Below, piece by piece: positions 1-6,712 of a DNA stretch of 8,274 nt. The DNA is from Thermoplasmata archaeon (lineage in GTDB: Archaea; Thermoplasmatota; Thermoplasmata; Thermoplasmatales; Thermoplasmataceae). Each line of letters starts with the position of its first letter. Position 1 is the stretch's first letter. The position numbers were made by a program, and so were the translations under genes. The notes beneath the pieces are model-generated. The model saw only the letters and a program-made list of their open reading frames with translations. It made no database searches and had not been told where the DNA came from. The stretch spans positions 1 to 8,274 of the forward strand of contig JAKAAU010000058.1 of the NCBI GenBank assembly GCA_021802165.1, in the 5' to 3' direction.

Positions 1-801
1 ATTGATACCGCTCCATTTGCATTCCTTGCCAGATCATCTGACCTATCTATCATGGTGGTTTTGACATATCTGCTATATGCCGACGCATATATATCGCCCT
101 CGGGAACACTCAATATCGCCGCCGGGACCTCAACACGCTCCCTGTATGGAATGGCGGAGATAGGATACTTCCCTCCCTCTGTGGGAACTGTAAGCCGCAA
201 AACCGGAGTTCCTGTATTTTCACTTATAATTAGCCTCATACTTGGACTTGCATTCCTTGCCCCACTGCCCAGCTGGTATGTGGTTGTCGGTCTTGTTTCC
301 GGGATAGCTGCATTTACATACATACTTGGGGGTTCAACTCTCATGGTTCTGAGGAGAGAGGCATCAGAGATGAAAAGGCCCTTTAAACTTCCATATGCAA
401 AAATATTATCGCCTGTTTCCTTCGTCGCAGCGGCCCTGATAGTATACTGGACAGGATGGCCCACCGTGGGATACACATCCATTATAATCTTTTCCGGGTT
501 CATAGTATACCTGGTGCTCCTCCTATTCCACCGGGTTGACAGCATTATCACAGAAGAGAACATAAAGGGCGGATACTGGGTGCCCCTGCTCATAATTGCA
601 CTGGACATAATGTCTTACCTGGGGGAGAAAAATTTCGGGGGGCTCAACGTCTTTCCATTCCCATATGATTTTATAGTGGTAATAGTGGTATCTCTTTTCT
701 TCTATTTCATTTCCGTTAAATCCGGTTTCAGGACATCAGAAATAACAGATATAATAGAATCAGGAGAGCAGTACATAAATGAAAGTGGAATTGATGAATA
801 A
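1..801 (+). CDS. APC-family amino acid permease, C-terminal part (5' end outside window)
   Basis: This is the last 266 residues of a membrane transporter of the amino acid-polyamine-organocation superfamily. The frame is open from base 1, so the ATG at 52 is internal and not the start. Residues about 30-60 carry the APC signature around TM8: a Ser-Pro-Ser-Gly-Thr stretch, then TSTRSLYGMAEIGYFP, the counterpart of the SRMIFSMSRDGLGP motif in the permease at 1380. A basic loop (RREASEMKRPFKLPYA) and several long hydrophobic helices follow. The tail holds a FPFPYDF motif before a final helix and an acidic hydrophilic C-terminus. That tail resembles the aspartate/proton symporter-like branch of the family, but this is by-eye recognition only. 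The likely role is proton-coupled amino acid uptake at the cytoplasmic membrane; substrate unknown. The stop is TAA at 799-801. It is not a duplicate of the downstream APC gene, as the sequences differ widely outside the family motifs. Confidence 0.9.
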   Translation: MDTAPFAFLARSSDLSIMVVLTYLLYADAYISPSGTLNIAAGTSTRSLYGMAEIGYFPPSVGTVSRKTGVPVFSLIISLILGLAFLAPLPSWYVVVGLVSGIAAFTYILGGSTLMVLRREASEMKRPFKLPYAKILSPVSFVAAALIVYWTGWPTVGYTSIIIFSGFIVYLVLLLFHRVDSIITEENIKGGYWVPLLIIALDIMSYLGEKNFGGLNVFPFPYDFIVVIVVSLFFYFISVKSGFRTSEITDIIESGEQYINESGIDE

Positions 802-891
802 GATAAAATCTTTAATATTCGCCCTTTGATTCAGGCAACACCGGGAAATCGTTGAATTACAAATTTATCAATCAATATTATGATAGATATT

Positions 892-1254
892 TTATTCCGG
901 TACAGATACAGGCAACACTCTTTTCCCGGATTTATAGAAATTCATATTATTTAAATCAAATACAAGTTTTACAGAATCGCCCTCCTTATAGGCATCTTCA
1001 TACTTGCCTCCTTTAACTTTAACGCTGAAATTGCCGATATCCACATAATACATAATTTCCGATCCCAGAAACTGTATTGATGTAATTTTTCCCTCTATTG
1101 ATCCTGTACCATCTATTTTGACATCCTCCGGCCTTATTGCTGAAATTTCGTAATCTAAATCCTCATTAAGGTTCAGCGTTTCCTTTGGGATCAGATTCAC
1201 TGCACCCAGAAGCCGGGCACAGAATATATCATTCGGTCTATGGTTTAAAATCAT
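892..1254 (-). CDS. Truncated ABC-transporter ATPase: TOBE domain remnant
   Basis: This 120-residue frame matches only the C-terminal end of importer ATPases of the MalK/PotA/FbpC class. Residues about 5-20 (HRPNDIFCARLLGAVN) correspond to the linker after the ATPase domain (xPxxxFVAxFxGxxN). Residues about 40-46 (AIRPEDVKI) are the hallmark entry to the TOBE domain, and the rest forms the small beta-barrel that helps bind substrate or regulators. Walker A, Walker B and the ABC signature are all absent. Upstream, the same frame stays open for only some 20 codons before a TAA and shows no ATPase sequence. No permease or binding-protein gene lies nearby. It is probably a decayed remnant of a lost importer operon; a stand-alone TOBE protein is the alternative. 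Only a weak TATA-like ATAAAT lies at about -26 to -21. Family assignment is firm; whether it is expressed is unknown. Confidence 0.7.
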   Translation of the reverse strand: MILNHRPNDIFCARLLGAVNLIPKETLNLNEDLDYEISAIRPEDVKIDGTGSIEGKITSIQFLGSEIMYYVDIGNFSVKVKGGKYEDAYKEGDSVKLVFDLNNMNFYKSGKRVLPVSVPE

Positions 1255-1349
1255 ATTTTTAAATGCATATCCGGATTTATGGCAGAATGGTGTTAAACCT
1301 ATGAATAAAATTTAAATTCTTTAATATTTGGTGTTTTATTTAAGCAATA

Positions 1350-1364
1350 TTTAAACATATATAA
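1350..1364 (+). promoter_or_regulatory. TATA box of the APC permease gene
   Basis: TTTAAACATATATAA lies at -30 to -16 relative to the ATG at 1380, the right distance for an archaeal TATA box driving a leaderless transcript. AGGA at 1371-1374 could act as a weak Shine-Dalgarno if there is a short leader. Confidence 0.6.
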
Positions 1365-1379
1365 GATTACAGGAAAATT

Positions 1380-2813
1380 ATGGAAAAAGTTTCAGAATCT
1401 CGAACCCTAAAGAAAGGGGCAGCAGGATTTTATTCTCTTCTAGGGCAATCCATAGCAATGATATCCCCACTGGGAGCTGTGGCTGCCACAATGACCGGTG
1501 CAGCAGAATTCGCCAAGGGGTCACTGCCCCTGGCATACATCATATCCATCTTCGGAGTTCTGATATGGATAAATACGCCTTATCAGTTTTCCAGGAAAAT
1601 TAACGGGAGCGGAGGATTTTATACTTTCAATTCCCGTGGAGCAGGGCCGAGATATGGCCTTACCATCGGGTATATGATGTGGTTCTCATATTTTATGGTT
1701 ATAACCAATGCAATACTGTTTACATCCGGTGTATTCATACCTGGAACTATTGCGTATTTTCTTCATGTTAATATTGGAACATACACATGGATACCTATTA
1801 TGACTGCTTTTATTATCATACTTACAGTAATAGCCTATCTGGGAATAAAGCCATCACTGGCATACAGTTTCACAGCCTCCGCTATTGAAATAGCCCTGTT
1901 GATTATAACATCCATTGTCATTATTGTTGCACTGGGGTCAAGGAACACACTGGCTCCATTTACACCCACACCGGCCGATGGATTTGCAGGCGTTGCCGTT
2001 GGAATGGTGCTGGCAATATTCTCAATGTCAGGTTCATCTGCGGTTGTTACCCTCGGAGAGGAGGCAAAGCAGCCAAGAAAAAACATAAAGAAGGCACTTC
2101 TGATAAGTTTTCTCATAACCGGAGTGGTATTTGTACTTACATCATATGCACTAACAGTGGGATGGGGAATTTCAAAGATGTCCACATTTTTCAGCTCCAG
2201 TGTACCGGGACTGATTGTTACAGATAAGTATATAGGACTTCCATTTACCATAATACTTTTTGTATTCATTATCAATAGCCTTTTCGCAGGATCACTGGCA
2301 CCATTGAATACAAGCTCCAGGATGATATTTTCCATGAGCAGAGATGGCCTTGGTCCATCAATGTTTTCAAAGGTCCACCCTGTTCATAAAACACCATATA
2401 TAGCTATCATTACTATGGCTGGAGTTGCATATACGGTTTCACTTATATCCGGGATTCTCATAGGGCCAGAGAATGGATTCCTATACCTTGTAACTGCCTC
2501 CTCGGCAGCCCTGTTCGTAGGCCATATACTGAGCAACTTCGGGCTTGGTGCCACATTCAAAAAGCTGAAAGAGTTTAAGGTGGTAACACATGCTATCATA
2601 CCGGCGGCTGCAACAATAATACTTGCTGTTGCAATGTTCTACAGTTTTTACCCTCCTGCGTATCCAGTTGATTATGCTATCATCACTGCAATTGTTTTTA
2701 TCATCATATCCGCCATTGTGATTTTCATTTATGGCAAAAAACACCCGGAGGAAATTAAAAAGGCAGGATCAACAGACATGCTAGTGCAGGAAGAAATATA
2801 CAACAGGGAATAA
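1380..2813 (+). CDS. APC-family amino acid permease (12 TM)
   Basis: This complete 477-residue protein is of normal length for APC-superfamily permeases, which bring amino acids across the cytoplasmic membrane, usually with protons or sodium. The N-terminal motif (about residues 15-46: GFYSLLGQSIAMISPLGAV) is the unwound TM1 region that contacts the substrate's amino and carboxyl groups. GSGGFYTF (76-83) follows TM2. The conserved TM6-loop motif GEEAKQPRKNIKKAL is at 226-240, and SRMIFSMSRDGLGP (313-326) follows TM8. About twelve hydrophobic segments are spread to residue 451, with a charged C-terminal tail. The ATG start fits a TATA box at about -25. The stop is only 7 bases from the convergent transposase-like gene's stop. 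The substrate cannot be predicted; the closest feel is the basic or neutral amino acid branch. The family call is secure. Confidence 0.93.
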   Translation: MEKVSESRTLKKGAAGFYSLLGQSIAMISPLGAVAATMTGAAEFAKGSLPLAYIISIFGVLIWINTPYQFSRKINGSGGFYTFNSRGAGPRYGLTIGYMMWFSYFMVITNAILFTSGVFIPGTIAYFLHVNIGTYTWIPIMTAFIIILTVIAYLGIKPSLAYSFTASAIEIALLIITSIVIIVALGSRNTLAPFTPTPADGFAGVAVGMVLAIFSMSGSSAVVTLGEEAKQPRKNIKKALLISFLITGVVFVLTSYALTVGWGISKMSTFFSSSVPGLIVTDKYIGLPFTIILFVFIINSLFAGSLAPLNTSSRMIFSMSRDGLGPSMFSKVHPVHKTPYIAIITMAGVAYTVSLISGILIGPENGFLYLVTASSAALFVGHILSNFGLGATFKKLKEFKVVTHAIIPAAATIILAVAMFYSFYPPAYPVDYAIITAIVFIIISAIVIFIYGKKHPEEIKKAGSTDMLVQEEIYNRE

Positions 2814-2820
2814 AACAACA

Positions 2821-2830
2821 TTATTTTTTT
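2821..2830 (+). terminator. Oligo-T terminator of the APC permease, inside the opposing gene's 3' end
   Basis: TTATTTTTTT starts 8 bases after the permease stop codon and fits an archaeal U-rich intrinsic terminator without a hairpin. On the other strand the same bases encode the last Lys-Lys and stop of the transposase-like protein. Confidence 0.55.
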
Positions 2831-4170
2831 AAATTATTCCCTAGATTTTTAAACAGCTCCTTTGACAGTATCTGGGTTTCAAGCCCACCGCCAACTATTT
2901 TTAGATGATCCATTATTGATTTGCTTATTTTTGGCATGTACAGGTCACCCTTGAGTAGGTACATATTGATTGTTGAAAGCTCTATCATCAGGGAATCCAC
3001 AAGCCTGTGCCTTCCAGGGCCGGGTATGCTCGTATTCCTGAATAATGAGAGGTAAAGTTTCATTGTAATCATGTTGAATAAAATATACCCATCCAGTTCA
3101 AGCCTTCCAGGAAGCAGGTTACGATCAGAATCAAGCCTGTATTTGGAACTTGAGATAGATGAATACATGAAACGCCTTATATTTACTGCCTGGTATATAA
3201 GGTTCTGGTGCAGGTTCATATTGGAAACTGCCACAATAAGTGTCTCACTTTCCGGCTTTATGTACTCAAGCTCTCCGTGATCTGCATCATCCATTATATA
3301 ATAGTGGAGTTTGCCATCATCCTCAGTTGCACTGTATATGTACCTGTTCAAAAGCGAATTAAAGCCCCTCTGGAGCGAAGGCCTTCCTGATAAACCATAT
3401 CTGTCTATGATTTTCATTGCCTCCTTCTGGGGCACCTCCATAATGAATAACTTTCCCCGTTTCATCAATGCAGATATATTTCCCTGTGTATAATGTGTCG
3501 ATTCCAGGACAAGAACACCGTCGTAGCCCGTTGCATCCTCAGTCCTGTTCAGGAATCTCGAAAACATATATTCTGAGCCTATGAAATGCTCGGAATTTAG
3601 TATCCGCATCTCCACAGGGTCGAATACTATGTCCAGGGTTACGAAATCCCTGTCGTACCTGTTTTTCCTGTTAAGTGCATATACCGGTATGATTAATTCT
3701 ACATGAAGTATCAGGGTTGTCTGATCGAATTCCTCAAGCTTTTCAAATGCAAGTTTATTGAAGGCTATGTACCTCAGCATGGATGTCAGGTTTTTAGGCT
3801 CCAGTTTGAGTTTGGGCCAGTAATGGTACAGTATGGTCTTCCTGTAATAGCGTTTTACATAGTCCATGGGTATCCTGCCCACAATGGTTATTATTGCGGC
3901 AGTTACAATCTCGCGCCAGTATTTGCCATAATTAGTTGATATTTTATTTATAAGGTCAATGTTCATGGATGCCAGAAGGGCAACATCACCGTATTCATAG
4001 GATTTCTCTGGAAGCGTTACCTTCTTTTCTATTTCATTGTTTTCATTTACCCTGCCAAGGTATCTGCTGACCTTTATTTCCTTTTTATTAACCCTATCCC
4101 AGAGATTAACGGTTGTATAGGCATAATTTTTTCCCTTTATCTTTTTAATCTCTATACGTTCCCTGGCCAT
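2821..4170 (-). CDS. IS1634/IS4-type transposase-like protein, probably inactive or domesticated
   Basis: This 449-residue protein has the layout of IS1634-like DDE transposases. The N-terminus (about residues 1-50) has the GKNYAYTTVNLWD...VSRYLGRV pattern, followed by YGDVALLASM (60-69). The core is RNase H-like, with FDQTT (148-152) matching the first catalytic Asp (D149). Where the family has a second Asp in an ADRG-type motif, this protein reads VLESTHYTQGN (221-231), with Glu223 in place of Asp. Where the family has IExxF with the catalytic Glu, it reads IRRF (331-334), with Arg332 in place of Glu. These matches were made by eye and need an alignment. The frame is full length, with no stops or frameshifts. 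A TATA box lies at about -26, like neighbouring host genes. No terminal inverted repeats or target duplication could be found around it. It may be a dead but recent insertion or a domesticated DNA-binding protein. Confidence 0.75.
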   Translation of the reverse strand: MARERIEIKKIKGKNYAYTTVNLWDRVNKKEIKVSRYLGRVNENNEIEKKVTLPEKSYEYGDVALLASMNIDLINKISTNYGKYWREIVTAAIITIVGRIPMDYVKRYYRKTILYHYWPKLKLEPKNLTSMLRYIAFNKLAFEKLEEFDQTTLILHVELIIPVYALNRKNRYDRDFVTLDIVFDPVEMRILNSEHFIGSEYMFSRFLNRTEDATGYDGVLVLESTHYTQGNISALMKRGKLFIMEVPQKEAMKIIDRYGLSGRPSLQRGFNSLLNRYIYSATEDDGKLHYYIMDDADHGELEYIKPESETLIVAVSNMNLHQNLIYQAVNIRRFMYSSISSSKYRLDSDRNLLPGRLELDGYILFNMITMKLYLSLFRNTSIPGPGRHRLVDSLMIELSTINMYLLKGDLYMPKISKSIMDHLKIVGGGLETQILSKELFKNLGNNLKK

Positions 4171-4185
4171 GCAAGAATATTGGTA

Positions 4186-4273
4186 TTCCGGTTATAAATA
4201 TATGTGATATCAGAATAAATTTGACCCTGTACAAACCTTATCTATGTATAATTCCCCATGAATTTCCGGTTAT
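4186..4273. repeat. Pair of direct 10-bp repeats in the divergent intergenic region
   Basis: TTCCGGTTAT occurs exactly at 4186-4195 and again at 4264-4273, 78 bases apart, in the 159-bp region between the divergent transposase-like and flavoprotein genes. The first copy abuts the minus-strand TATA box. The second lies about 57-66 bases before the flavoprotein ATG. They could be binding sites for one regulator; chance is not excluded. Confidence 0.4.
4192..4203 (-). promoter_or_regulatory. TATA box of the transposase-like gene
   Basis: On the minus strand CATATATTTATAA lies about 22-34 bases before the ATG at 4170, as expected for leaderless transcription. AACCGG follows directly downstream of it. 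The box has the same form as those of the host genes nearby. Confidence 0.6.
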
Positions 4274-4301
4274 CCTGCCTGAATGAATGTGATTACACAT
4301 A

Positions 4302-4317
4302 TTTTTATAAAATATAA
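4302..4317 (+). promoter_or_regulatory. TATA box of the dihydrolipoamide dehydrogenase-like gene
   Basis: TTTTTATAAAATATAA spans -28 to -13 before the ATG at 4330. It is a strong archaeal TATA element placed for a leaderless or nearly leaderless mRNA, and no Shine-Dalgarno is present. Confidence 0.65.
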
Positions 4318-4329
4318 GCATTCAAAATA

Positions 4330-5685
4330 ATGGAAGAATATGATGTTATCACAATAGGTGCAGGAGGGGCTGCATACCCGGCTGCGTTCAGATTGAAGCA
4401 ATCAGGATACAGTGTGGTTATGATTGACGATAAAGGCATAATGTCAGGAAACTGCCTTTCTGAGGGGTGTGTTCCATCAAAGGCCATTATTGACACAGTA
4501 CATAATTATAAGATAATGAAGGAATTCTCGGATTTTAAAATGGACTATAAAGATATACTCAAAAGGAAGGATGAAGTACAGAAAATGGGATACAGGCGCC
4601 ATTCAGAGGAACTGGAAAGTGCCGGCCTGAAAATCATAAAGGGAACAGCAAGGATACTGGATAAGCACACACTTGAGGTTGACACTGCTACAGAAAAATT
4701 GAAATTGAGGTTCAGGCATCTGATCATAGGCTCCGGCGCCTACACCTACGTGCTTAAAATTCCCGGTGCCGAATACTGCATTACAAGTGCAGATTTATTT
4801 AAAATCGATCCGGCTGTAAAGGAGGTGCCCGAATCCATAGCCATTATAGGCGGTGGATATATAGGAGTTGAAACCGCATCATTTATGTCTGTTCTGGGTT
4901 CAAAGGTCACCCTGATAGAAAGATCCGATCGCCTTTTAACAGATATGGATGCAGGCATTGTGGAAAAATTAACAGGAATGCTGCCTGAAATGGTTATACA
5001 CCTTAACAATGAGGTCAAATCCATAGAAAAGTCGGGAAATAAGCTGAAAACCACAATAATCAATGAAAACGGGGAGAAGAATTATATTGTTTCGGATGCG
5101 GTAATGATGGCAACCGGCAGGAAACCCCTGATTCCTCAGGGTACAGAGGAATGTGGAATAGAGGTAGAAAGGAAGGGCATAAAGGTAAATTCATCAATGC
5201 AGACAAATATACCGCATATATACGCTACCGGGGATGTCAATGGATTAACACCTCTTTTTCATGCGGCGAAAAGGCAGTCCCTGGTTGCGGCTGCAAACAT
5301 TATGGCAGGAGACACCCAGGTTGAACGTTTTAACAGTGATTCAGTGCCCTTTACCCTGTTTTCAATTCCAAACATGTCCTTTGTGGGCATAACCCCTGAA
5401 ATCGCAAGGGAAAGGAAAATTGAGTGCAGTACGGTTACATACCATATGGCCGGTGACAGCATGGCCGAGATCCGCAATGAAACATGCGGGGAAATAACAA
5501 TGCTGTTTGACCGGAATCTGAAGATAATAGGTGGATATGTGATAGGAAACGATGCCGGGGACATTATCAATGAAATAGCACTGGGAATACATAAAGGCTT
5601 GAATGCAAGGGATTTTGCAGAGATGGCACACCAGCATCCCATGACCTTTGAAGGACTTGATTCTGCGGCACGGAAGCTCTTCTGA
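4330..5685 (+). CDS. Dihydrolipoamide dehydrogenase-like FAD/NAD(P) disulfide oxidoreductase
   Basis: This 451-residue class I pyridine nucleotide-disulfide oxidoreductase passes electrons between NAD(P)H and a disulfide or thiol substrate through FAD and a redox Cys pair. The FAD-binding Rossmann motif is at 10-15 (GAGGAA, the third Gly being Ala). The active-site disulfide is Cys42/Cys47 in NCLSEGCVPSK. The NAD-binding motif GGGYIG is at 174-179, with Glu197 (LIER) at the end of the second strand, favouring NAD. The second FAD motif ATGDVNG is at 299-305. The dimer domain ends with HQHPMTFE, where His436 and Glu441 keep the spacing of the catalytic pair in lipoamide dehydrogenases. The vicinal C-terminal cysteines and N-terminal metal-binding domain of mercuric reductase are absent. 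No E1, E2 or lipoylation genes adjoin, so the substrate is open: lipoamide, a thiol cofactor, or another disulfide. It converges on the GNAT gene, the stops being 4 bases apart. Confidence 0.88.
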   Translation: MEEYDVITIGAGGAAYPAAFRLKQSGYSVVMIDDKGIMSGNCLSEGCVPSKAIIDTVHNYKIMKEFSDFKMDYKDILKRKDEVQKMGYRRHSEELESAGLKIIKGTARILDKHTLEVDTATEKLKLRFRHLIIGSGAYTYVLKIPGAEYCITSADLFKIDPAVKEVPESIAIIGGGYIGVETASFMSVLGSKVTLIERSDRLLTDMDAGIVEKLTGMLPEMVIHLNNEVKSIEKSGNKLKTTIINENGEKNYIVSDAVMMATGRKPLIPQGTEECGIEVERKGIKVNSSMQTNIPHIYATGDVNGLTPLFHAAKRQSLVAAANIMAGDTQVERFNSDSVPFTLFSIPNMSFVGITPEIARERKIECSTVTYHMAGDSMAEIRNETCGEITMLFDRNLKIIGGYVIGNDAGDIINEIALGIHKGLNARDFAEMAHQHPMTFEGLDSAARKLF

Positions 5686-5687
5686 AA

Positions 5688-5705
5688 TTTTATTTTATTT
5701 TTTTT
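5688..5705 (+). terminator. Oligo-T terminator of the flavoprotein gene, inside the GNAT 3' end
   Basis: An 18-base tract of 16 T and 2 A begins 3 bases after the flavoprotein stop. It suits archaeal U-rich termination. On the other strand it encodes the lysine-rich C-terminus (KKIK) and stop of the GNAT protein. Confidence 0.65.
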
Positions 5706-6166
5706 GTCATATTTACTATTTCCTTCCAGGAGGAATCGTAATATTTTTCATCTGTTGGAGAATAGCCCAGAGATTCATAATAACCCTCAAGGCCCCTGAC
5801 AGCCTCTATGTCTATTCTTTCTATGCCAAGCTGGTATGCTATATAATGCTCTATGACTGCAAGCAAGTCATATCCAACTCCAGAACTGCCCCCTGCTGCA
5901 AAATTTCTGGCAAGCATTTCCACAACTATAGTTTTCGGATACTGGATATTTGGAACTAGCCTGAACATAACCACACCGTCAATGGTACCCCTGACTGATT
6001 CCCTTACAATAACTATATTATTGTCTCCCCGGCTCCAGTCGTAAAAGTATGATAAATGGTAATCCCTCATCTTCCTGTCACTGGACTCAAATTCCAGGTT
6101 GACATCAGACTTCCTTATCGGCCTGTAGCCCTTGGGGATCCTCACGGTTTTTGAATGGCCTATCAT
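5690..6166 (-). CDS. GNAT-family N-acetyltransferase
   Basis: This is a single-domain GCN5-related acetyltransferase that moves an acetyl group from acetyl-CoA to an unknown amine. Counting from the longest possible start, the acetyl-CoA pyrophosphate-loop motif is GGSSGVGYDLL at about 99-109, after a hydrophobic beta strand (TIVVEMLA). The motif B signature LEGYYESLGY is at 133-142, with Tyr136/137 in the position of the usual general-acid Tyr. The frame could start at GTG 6187, ATG 6178 or ATG 6166. I prefer 6166 (158 residues): a TTTTATATAG TATA box at 6187-6196 lies 21-30 bases before it, whereas the GTG would overlap the TATA box itself. The N-terminal 40 residues are charged and not typical of any named GNAT subfamily. 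The gene diverges from the cupin gene and converges on the flavoprotein gene. The substrate could be a protein N-terminus, a small amine or an antibiotic. Confidence 0.85.
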   Translation of the reverse strand: MIGHSKTVRIPKGYRPIRKSDVNLEFESSDRKMRDYHLSYFYDWSRGDNNIVIVRESVRGTIDGVVMFRLVPNIQYPKTIVVEMLARNFAAGGSSGVGYDLLAVIEHYIAYQLGIERIDIEAVRGLEGYYESLGYSPTDEKYYDSSWKEIVNMTKKIK

Positions 6167-6186
6167 AACTACCGGCATAATATTCA

Positions 6187-6196
6187 CTATATAAAA
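6187..6196 (-). promoter_or_regulatory. TATA box of the GNAT gene
   Basis: TTTTATATAG on the minus strand is 21-30 bases before the ATG at 6166. It is the spacing of this box that decides the start choice for the GNAT gene. Confidence 0.55.
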
Positions 6197-6258
6197 TAGT
6201 CAGAGGCCCCTGATAAATTTTTCCCATCTCCCATTATGATAAAGACACTAAAGAATAA

Positions 6259-6266
6259 TTTATTAA
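6259..6266 (+). promoter_or_regulatory. TATA box of the cupin gene
   Basis: TTTATTAA is centred about 24 bases before the ATG at 6287, the standard leaderless spacing. Confidence 0.5.
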
Positions 6267-6277
6267 CAACCGGTTAA
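6263..6277. promoter_or_regulatory. Possible operator: palindrome between TATA box and cupin start
   Basis: TTAAC, five bases, then GTTAA form an inverted repeat, with the 8-base palindrome AACCGGTT (6268-6275) inside it. It overlaps the TATA box and the expected transcription start region, where a dimeric repressor would block initiation. No regulator is identified. Confidence 0.35.
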
Positions 6278-6286
6278 TACAAATAC

Positions 6287-6664
6287 ATGAACGGTTATTA
6301 TAAGGGGAATATAGAGGATGTTCCTGCACAGGAGGTAAAGGTTGGCAATTCAAAGGACACATATATACAGTGGCTTATAACAGATAAACAGGAAAAATCA
6401 TACGCCATGAGAAGATTTGTCATAAAGCCCGGAGGATTCATACAGCTGCACTATCATGATTATTTTGAAAGCCTGTACATAATGAAGGGAAAATGTGACG
6501 CCACGGTTAATGGTGAAAGCATGCAGCTCCAGGCCGGTGATTTTATATTCATCGATACAAAATTCGAGCATGAGCTCAGGAATCCTGGAAAGAAAGACCT
6601 GGAATTCATATGCGTTATAAATTATACTGCGAATATGGATATTACGCCAGTCTACCGTAACTGA
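6287..6664 (+). CDS. Small single-domain cupin protein
   Basis: This 125-residue beta-barrel protein is typical of stand-alone cupin_2 proteins. Cupin motif 1 is complete at residues 48-67: a Gly, five residues, HYH, three residues, Glu, six residues, Gly (GGFIQLHYHDYFESLYIMKG). His54, His56 and Glu60 would bind a metal. Motif 2 (GDFIFIDTKFEHELRN, about 83-98) keeps the fourth metal ligand His94 and the final Asn, but the usual Pro and Gly are replaced by Asp and Lys. Metal binding is therefore well supported. The family covers isomerases, dioxygenases and sugar-binding or storage proteins, and nothing here picks one. The ATG start fits the TATA box at about -24. It shares a 120-base divergent promoter region with the GNAT gene and lies 48 bases before the apparent glycerol kinase start, which has its own TATA box. 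Confidence 0.88.
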   Translation: MNGYYKGNIEDVPAQEVKVGNSKDTYIQWLITDKQEKSYAMRRFVIKPGGFIQLHYHDYFESLYIMKGKCDATVNGESMQLQAGDFIFIDTKFEHELRNPGKKDLEFICVINYTANMDITPVYRN

Positions 6665-6676
6665 TATTTAATATTG

Positions 6677-6685
6677 TTATAAATA
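6677..6685 (+). promoter_or_regulatory. TATA box of the glycerol kinase gene
   Basis: TTATAAATA is centred 32 bases before the ACG at 6713, slightly farther than for its neighbours. Transcription should begin near 6703-6708. A GGTG at 6702-6705 could pair with the 16S rRNA 3' end only if the transcript starts earlier. Confidence 0.5.
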
Positions 6686-6712
6686 TGGATTTGAATACTC
6701 CGGTGGTTATAT

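Noticed and set aside
17..261. Fourteen-base repeat TTGCATTCCTTGCC at 17-30 and 248-261
   Set aside because: Both copies are in frame in hydrophobic coding sequence (AFLA), so chance reuse of codons is enough.
1835..2335. Minus-strand open frame inside the APC permease
   Set aside because: It is antisense to a clear transporter gene and shows no recognisable motif or promoter.
2803..4230. ACAGGG at 2803-2808 and CCCTGT at 4225-4230 as terminal inverted repeats of the transposase-like gene
   Set aside because: Only six bases match, pairing fails beyond them, the left copy lies inside the permease coding end, and no target duplication flanks them.
4330..5685. Mercuric reductase
   Set aside because: There is no N-terminal metal-binding domain and no vicinal C-terminal cysteine pair, while the His-Glu pair of lipoamide dehydrogenases is present.
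5648..5959. Plus-strand open frame across the flavoprotein/GNAT junction
   Set aside because: It overlaps two well-supported genes, lacks family motifs and begins inside the flavoprotein coding end.
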